A stretch of 17,796 nucleotides of DNA from CAZGTQ01 sp964528575 (GTDB lineage Bacteria > Planctomycetota > UBA1135 > GCA-002686595), in the NCBI GenBank assembly GCA_964528575.1, contig CAZGTQ010000153.1, forward strand, positions 1 to 17,796, written 5' to 3'. The notes beneath the pieces are model-generated. The model was not told where the DNA came from and searched no databases. It was given only the letters and a program-made list of their open reading frames with translations. A program made the translations under genes and the position numbers. Below are positions 13,319 to 17,796 of the stretch, one piece after another (position 1 is the stretch's first letter; every line of letters starts with the position of its first letter).

Positions 13319-15366
13319 CCCACGCCGTCCTCACGGAGCGTCGCGTGTCGGGCCCGTCCCAAACACGCGACGATGGCTTCGATCACCCGCTTCGACTCGT
13401 TCGGATCTCTGACCTGGATCGACTCAACGCCTGCTTCCTTCGCCGGATAGTCATTTCCACCAGGGAACAAGGCATCCCCGATGAAAAGCATCTCATGGAG
13501 TCCAATTCCAAGAGTGTCTCGGAGCCTTCGCATGCCGTAGCCTTTGTCGATGCCAAGCTTGGTGACATCCACAGAAGTCGAGCCGCCCAGGCGCACAGAA
13601 AACCCGGGAATAAGTCGCTCGAGGCGGGCCTGCATCTTTTTGCGCTTGGCAAAGTCAGGGTCCCATTTTTCCTTTTCTTCGATGGGGGCCTGCTGCCCCA
13701 GGGCGGAGAAGGTGATCTGGCTTCCCCGATCTTCGATCTGCTCTCCCCACGTGGTTTCGATCCCAAGGTCCGACGACTCGATCGCCTCCTTCAACGAATG
13801 GACAATTTGCCCCTTCTCGTCGTCGGAGAGAGTTTCCACGTAAAGCAATGCCCAGCCGGAGGCATACTGGAAGAACTTCGTCCCACACGTAGGAAGCAGC
13901 GACAGGTTCCGCAGGCGTTCGTCGTGGGACAACTGAGAAAGCACTTGGGTCTCGAACTGCGGCCAGTCGCCTCCGGATATGATCGCGACCTTTACGACGC
14001 CCAGAAGGACGTGAAGCAGCGCGGCCATCTCGGCATCGAGAGATGCTTTGCTTTCAGCAAGCGTGCCGTCCAGGTCGAAGACAATGAGCTTCTTCACTGG
14101 GTCAAGCTCAATCAAGCTCTGCACTGGGCGTGGAGCACCTCCGTCGTTTTCCCAGCGGGCCATCGACGCGCGAACGTCGGCAATCTCGCGCACTGCAACA
14201 GCCGCGTGCGGGGCACGCGGGTTAGCAACGTTCTCCCCAGCGCCCTTGGGGTTACCGTCCAGGAGCTCGGCGTGGCGCAGGCGGAGCACGTCCTTCAGGA
14301 TTGCGAGATCCTCTCGAGCCCGAACGACCAGGACGTGAACCCGTGAACGCGGTGCGGCGATGTCGCGATCGGCGCTGCTCGACGCGTTCGCGTCCTCGGC
14401 GAGCTCGAGCCCCGCAAACCGGAGCGCGCTCGTAGTATCCCGGCGAACCCGAGCGCTGTTCTCGCCGATGCCTCCGGTGAACACGACCGCGTCCACCCCT
14501 CCGAGAAGGCCCGTCATCGCGCCCAGGGCCCGACGAATGGAGAGCACGAAGCGCTCGTAGGCGAGTTGCGCGCGCGACGAGCCTCCGTCCGCTGCCTCGA
14601 GGACCTTCCTCAGATCTCCGGAGATCCCGGACACGCCGCGAAGTCCGGAACGCTTCGTCAGCGTTTCGCGGAGCTCGGCGATGCCCACTTCGCAATGCTG
14701 CTGGAGGTAGAGCACGACCCCCGGATCGATCGAGCCCGAGCGCGTGGCCATCATCAAGCCCTCGATCGATGAGAACCCCATGGTGGTGTCGAGCGACCGA
14801 CCGCCTTGGACGGCCGTGACCGAGCAGCCACCGCCAAGATGGCAGACGATGAGGCGCGAGGGACGGGCGCCGAGAAGGTCGGTTGTTCGTTCGACAGCGT
14901 AGGCCACGCTGAGCCCGTGGAAGCCGAAGCGACGAAGGCCCCACCGCTCCGTCCATTCGAACGGCAGGCCGTAGCCGGCTGCTGCCTCCGGGAGGGTCGC
15001 GTGAAACGTGGTGTCGAACGCCGCGACTTGCGGAACCGTGGGACAGGCGGCACTGACCGCGTCGATGCCTGCGAGCGAGGCATGCATGTGCTCGGGGTCG
15101 AGATCGGAAAGCCCGGCGAGCTCTTCACGAACGCTCTCGTCGATGACGACGGCCTCGCGGAAGCGCGTGCCCCCGTGCACGACCCGGTGGCCCGCGGCGT
15201 CGAACGCTGACGCTCGCTTGAGCGCGGCCCGGAGCTGATCCGCGCGGGCAGCGCTGTCCTCCGCCGCCCACGGCTCGCTCCCGCCGGCGAGGACCGTCTT
15301 GTCGGCCGCAAGCACGGTCCACTTCACACTGGTCGATCCAGTGTTGAGGACCAGGACGCGCGTCAT
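13315..15366 (-). CDS. ackA: Acetate kinase fused to HAD-IIB sugar-phosphatase-like domain
   Basis: A 683-residue fusion. Residues 1-365 are acetate kinase: N8 in LNTGSTSVKW, R61 in HRVVHGG, H93, D118 in FDTTFHATL, H150 in FGFHG, HLGGGCS (176-182), R209 in TRSGSIDPG, GGIGENS (298-304) and E352 in REDLAIL match the catalytic and nucleotide-binding set, though the domain is about 35 residues shorter than stand-alone enzymes. It converts acetyl phosphate and ADP to acetate and ATP. A linker leads to M402, where a complete HAD-IIB domain of the phosphomannomutase/sucrose-phosphatase kind begins: DLDGT (D431, D433), ISGGD, K608 and GDALFPGGND (630-639). The start overlaps the transaldolase stop (ATGA). 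The HAD half is much less GC-rich than the kinase half. Its substrate is unknown. Confidence 0.88.
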   Translation of the reverse strand: MTRVLVLNTGSTSVKWTVLAADKTVLAGGSEPWAAEDSAARADQLRAALKRASAFDAAGHRVVHGGTRFREAVVIDESVREELAGLSDLDPEHMHASLAGIDAVSAACPTVPQVAAFDTTFHATLPEAAAGYGLPFEWTERWGLRRFGFHGLSVAYAVERTTDLLGARPSRLIVCHLGGGCSVTAVQGGRSLDTTMGFSSIEGLMMATRSGSIDPGVVLYLQQHCEVGIAELRETLTKRSGLRGVSGISGDLRKVLEAADGGSSRAQLAYERFVLSIRRALGAMTGLLGGVDAVVFTGGIGENSARVRRDTTSALRFAGLELAEDANASSSADRDIAAPRSRVHVLVVRAREDLAILKDVLRLRHAELLDGNPKGAGENVANPRAPHAAVAVREIADVRASMARWENDGGAPRPVQSLIELDPVKKLIVFDLDGTLAESKASLDAEMAALLHVLLGVVKVAIISGGDWPQFETQVLSQLSHDERLRNLSLLPTCGTKFFQYASGWALLYVETLSDDEKGQIVHSLKEAIESSDLGIETTWGEQIEDRGSQITFSALGQQAPIEEKEKWDPDFAKRKKMQARLERLIPGFSVRLGGSTSVDVTKLGIDKGYGMRRLRDTLGIGLHEMLFIGDALFPGGNDYPAKEAGVESIQVRDPNESKRVIEAIVACLGRARHATLREDGVG

Positions 15367-16436
15367 GGGAGACTTCTCTTCGACGCAATGCGACGCATCA
15401 GCTCATTCCAGGACTTGGCGAATGCAGCGGTGCCTTCCCGCTGCAGGTCGGCGGCAAGCGTGTCATCGTCGACGCCCGCGGCCGCAAATTCCGCGAGCAC
15501 CGCTTCGGCGTCGCCCCCGTCGATCGGCATCGCGCCTTTCACCTCCCCATGATTGGCGAAGGCGAGCAGCGTCTTCTCGGGCATTGTGTTGATCGTGTCC
15601 GGAGCCCCCAGCGCTTCGACGTAGAGGCCGTCGGGTGCCGCGGGATCCTTGGTCCCGGTGCTGCCCCACAGCAGACGCTGCGGCGAAGCCCCATGAGCAG
15701 CGAGCTTCTGCCAGCGCGGCGACCCGAGCAGCTCGCGGTATGCCTTGTACGTGCGCATGGCAACGGCAATGCCAAGGCGGTTGCGGAGCGCGTCCGGAAC
15801 CTTGTCTTTGACGGCTACGTCCCACCGGCTGACGAAGACCGACGCCACGGAAGCGATCCTCGGGTCGCGGCCCGCCGCGATGCGCCGTTCGACGCCGCGC
15901 ATGTACGCTTCGGCCGCCGCGATGTAGTGCTCGCGTGAGAACAGCAGCGTCACGTTCACCGGCACGCCCGCGAAGATCGATTCCTCGATCGCACGAATGC
16001 CGGCGCGGGTACCCGGGATCTTGATGAAGAAATTGGGGCGCTCTGCGCGCGCGTGCAGCTCTGCCGCCGCCTTGATGCTGCCTGCGGTGTCGTCCGCGAG
16101 CAGGGGCGACACCTCCAGCGATACCCAGCCGTCGACGCCTCCCGTGGCGTCGTGGATCGGCCGAAAGAGATCCGCGGCCTGGACCAAGTCCTCTGTCGCA
16201 AGCTCGAAGAACAACGCCCCGTTCGACATGCCGGCGAGCGCTCTTCTGCGGATTGCGTCGTCGTAGAATCCGCCATTCTTGATGGCGTGGTCGAAGATCG
16301 TGGGATTGGAGGTGAGACCCGTCACCGCGAGCTCTCGGATGTAGCGAGCGAGTGTGCCGCTCGTCAGGAGCGAATGGGTGATGTGGTCGAGCCAGAGGCT
16401 CTGGCCCAGAGCGTGAAGCTGCTCTGTGGCGTTCAT
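15363..16436 (-). CDS. tal: Transaldolase
   Basis: A 357-residue transaldolase, the length of the longer bacterial type. D17 (SLWLD), TSNPTIF (42-48) and the Schiff-base lysine K139 in FFIKIPGT are present, with VNVTLLFSREHY and the late RLLWGSTGTKDP block typical of this type. It exchanges a dihydroxyacetone unit between fructose 6-phosphate and erythrose 4-phosphate to give sedoheptulose 7-phosphate and glyceraldehyde 3-phosphate. In a phosphoketolase operon it can use the erythrose 4-phosphate released from fructose 6-phosphate and regenerate pentose phosphates together with transketolase. AGGAG lies 5 nt before the ATG. Both ends overlap the neighbours by ATGA, so it is translated as part of one operon. 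Confidence 0.92.
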   Translation of the reverse strand: MNATEQLHALGQSLWLDHITHSLLTSGTLARYIRELAVTGLTSNPTIFDHAIKNGGFYDDAIRRRALAGMSNGALFFELATEDLVQAADLFRPIHDATGGVDGWVSLEVSPLLADDTAGSIKAAAELHARAERPNFFIKIPGTRAGIRAIEESIFAGVPVNVTLLFSREHYIAAAEAYMRGVERRIAAGRDPRIASVASVFVSRWDVAVKDKVPDALRNRLGIAVAMRTYKAYRELLGSPRWQKLAAHGASPQRLLWGSTGTKDPAAPDGLYVEALGAPDTINTMPEKTLLAFANHGEVKGAMPIDGGDAEAVLAEFAAAGVDDDTLAADLQREGTAAFAKSWNELMRRIASKRSLP

Positions 16437-17041
16437 GTCGTCTCCTGTCCACCATCGACGCCCCTGGCATTCCAGGCGTGGATGACAGGCTCGGTGAGGT
16501 CGTGGTCGTACCCAAGGACGCTCAAGGACGCGGTCGCGAGCAGCAGGCGGCGTCCTTCGATCGGCGCAAGCCCGATCCAGCGCGCCGCGAGAATCCGCAG
16601 AACCTCACGATGGCCGAAGAGGAGCACAGTGCCGCCGTCTGCGCGAATGCGGTCAATGACACGGTCGGTGCGCGTGGCCACGGAATCGAGTGTCTCGCCG
16701 CCCGGGCAGCCGTCTCGGAAAAGGCGCCAACCGGGGCGCTCCACCTCAATCTCGACAGTCCGCCTGCCTTCATAGGCGCCGTAGTCCCATTCCATGAGCT
16801 CATCGTCGACCTCGACGTGAGCGTGCGGCATCGCCAGCTCGCCCGTGCGGCGGGCGCGCTGCAAAGGACTCGAGAGAATGCGATCGATGCGCAGCGCACC
16901 GAGGCTCATTCTGAGCTCACGCGCCTGGCGTTCTCCTTGCTCGGTGAGTGGGAGGTCGGTGCGGCCGGTATGCTGGCCTGTCAGCGTCCACGCGGTATCG
17001 CCGTGGCGCACGAGGTAGACCCTCGGCAGCGCTTGGTTCAT
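16433..17041 (-). CDS. Histidine phosphatase family protein (phosphoglycerate mutase-like)
   Basis: A 202-residue member of the histidine phosphatase superfamily. The phosphohistidine motif is LVRHGDT with H13, followed by GRTDLPLTEQGE, the second arginine region SSPLQRARRT, acidic E84 in LMEWDYGAYEGR and second histidine H144 in LFGHREVLRI. The TGQHTGRTDLPLT stretch and its length point to a phosphatase of the GpmB type rather than a true glycolytic mutase. Located between phosphoketolase and transaldolase with ATGA overlaps at both ends, it probably dephosphorylates a sugar phosphate or related intermediate of the pathway, but the substrate is not readable from the sequence. Confidence 0.85.
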   Translation of the reverse strand: MNQALPRVYLVRHGDTAWTLTGQHTGRTDLPLTEQGERQARELRMSLGALRIDRILSSPLQRARRTGELAMPHAHVEVDDELMEWDYGAYEGRRTVEIEVERPGWRLFRDGCPGGETLDSVATRTDRVIDRIRADGGTVLLFGHREVLRILAARWIGLAPIEGRRLLLATASLSVLGYDHDLTEPVIHAWNARGVDGGQETT

Positions 17042-17796
17042 GTCGCTTCGCCGTCTGCGGCCCGTCGTGCGCCCCAGCGCCAGTCGCGGATTTCCGGCAT
17101 GTCCTGCCCGTATTTCTTTATGTATCGCTTGTGCTCGACCCGCTTGTCCTTGAGTTGCTGCTTCAGGGCGATGCCCCTGGCTCCGGTTTGCGGCACCCGG
17201 TCAATGACGTCCATGACGAGATGGAAGCGGTCCATGTCGTTCAGCACTGTCATGTCGAAGGGCGTCGTGATTGTACCCTCCTCCTTGTAGCCGCGGACGT
17301 GGATGTTCTCGTGGTTGGTCCGGCGGTAGGTGAGGCGGTGGATCAACCACGGGTACGCATGGAAGGCGAAGATGACCGGCCTGTCCTTGGTGAAGAGCTC
17401 GTCGAACTCGGTGTCGCTGAGCCCGTGCGGGTGCTCGGATTGCGGCTGCAGTCTCATGAGGTTGACGACGTTGACCACGCGGACTCTTGTTTCGGAGAGG
17501 TGCTCGCGCATGATGGAGACGGCGGCGAGCGTCTCCAGTGTGGGTACATCGCCGCAGCAGACCATGACCACGTCGGGCAGGGCCCCTTGGTCGTTCGAGG
17601 CCCACTGCCAGATGCCGATGCCCGCGGTGCAGTGCTTGACGGCGGCGTCCATCGCCAGCCACTGCGGGGCCGGGTGCTTGCCCGCGATCACGAGGTTCAC
17701 GTAGTGGCGGCTGCGCAGGCAGTGGTCCATCACCGAGAGCAGACAGTTTGCGTCCGGCGGAAAGTAGGCTCGCACTACCTCCGCCTTCTTGTTCAC
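17038..17796 (-). CDS. xfp: Phosphoketolase, C-terminal 252 residues (cut by window edge)
   Basis: The 3' third of a xylulose 5-phosphate/fructose 6-phosphate phosphoketolase; the full protein is about 790 residues and its N-terminal thiamine-diphosphate domains lie beyond 17796. Recognisable blocks are VRAYFPPDANCLLSVMDHCL, YVNLVIAGKHPAPQWL, GIGIWQWASND, PDVVMVCCGDVPTLE, VVNVVNLMRLQP, the FDELFTKDRPVIFAFH strand and RGYKEEGTITTPFDM. GTG at 17796 is an internal valine codon, not the start. The enzyme splits ketose phosphates with phosphate to give acetyl phosphate plus glyceraldehyde 3-phosphate or erythrose 4-phosphate. Its stop overlaps the histidine phosphatase start (ATGA, 17038-17041). 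It is the first gene of the operon visible here; the promoter is outside the window. Confidence 0.95.
   Translation of the reverse strand: MNKKAEVVRAYFPPDANCLLSVMDHCLRSRHYVNLVIAGKHPAPQWLAMDAAVKHCTAGIGIWQWASNDQGALPDVVMVCCGDVPTLETLAAVSIMREHLSETRVRVVNVVNLMRLQPQSEHPHGLSDTEFDELFTKDRPVIFAFHAYPWLIHRLTYRRTNHENIHVRGYKEEGTITTPFDMTVLNDMDRFHLVMDVIDRVPQTGARGIALKQQLKDKRVEHKRYIKKYGQDMPEIRDWRWGARRAADGEAT

Noticed and set aside
12100..13450. Plus-strand open frames over the GH130 gene and the kinase-HAD gene.
   Set aside because: They are antisense to clearly recognisable GH130 and HAD sequences and contain no family motif.
16433..17041. Histidine phosphatase as a glycolytic phosphoglycerate mutase.
   Set aside because: The length, the GRTDLPLT region and position within the phosphoketolase operon fit a phosphatase better; no mutase-specific feature was seen.

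Overview
The window comes from a very GC-rich bacterium (a hand-counted row, 5101-5160, is 47/60 G+C). The secreted metallohydrolase at 2636-4621 ends in a small C-terminal domain closing on SDALSIQFQ. I associate that kind of tail with secreted proteins of Planctomycetota, so a high-GC planctomycete is my best guess, but no rRNA or marker gene confirms it. No tRNA, rRNA, CRISPR array, insertion sequence or integrase was found.

Left part (1-12073), host-like composition, mostly single genes or short operons on both strands. In order: the first codons of an unknown minus-strand gene; an ECF-like sigma factor (minus); a MarR-family regulator (plus) preceded by a duplicated palindromic operator; an exported M14 metallocarboxypeptidase of the MpaA type (minus), divergent from a secreted CehA/McbA-type PHP metallohydrolase (plus). 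A possible minus-strand operon follows, reading from right to left: low-molecular-weight phosphatase, membrane-anchored protein of unknown function, exported HEAT-like protein. The phosphatase is divergent from an archaeal-type AAA ATPase (ATPase_2/DUF234 type) across a striking array of nested palindromes carrying TATAAT boxes on both strands. The ATPase is followed 2 bp later by a small four-cysteine protein. Next come a YkuE-like calcineurin phosphoesterase (minus), a small charged hypothetical protein (plus) and a membrane-anchored SGNH hydrolase (plus). Several start codons here lie 6-8 nt behind a TANNNT box with no Shine-Dalgarno sequence, suggesting leaderless mRNAs.

Right part (12215-17796), a minus-strand operon of visibly lower and uneven GC. 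In transcription order: phosphoketolase (only its C-terminal 252 residues are in the window), histidine phosphatase, transaldolase, an acetate kinase fused to a HAD-type sugar-phosphatase-like domain, and a GH130-type glycoside phosphorylase. Every junction is a 4-bp ATGA overlap. Phosphoketolase makes acetyl phosphate from xylulose 5-P or fructose 6-P, acetate kinase cashes it in as ATP plus acetate, and transaldolase rearranges sugar phosphates to feed it, so this is a self-contained phosphoketolase module. The kinase-HAD fusion, with a base-composition step near the domain junction, and the GH130 gene at the operon's end are its most unusual features. The composition change starting just after 12073 suggests lateral acquisition.
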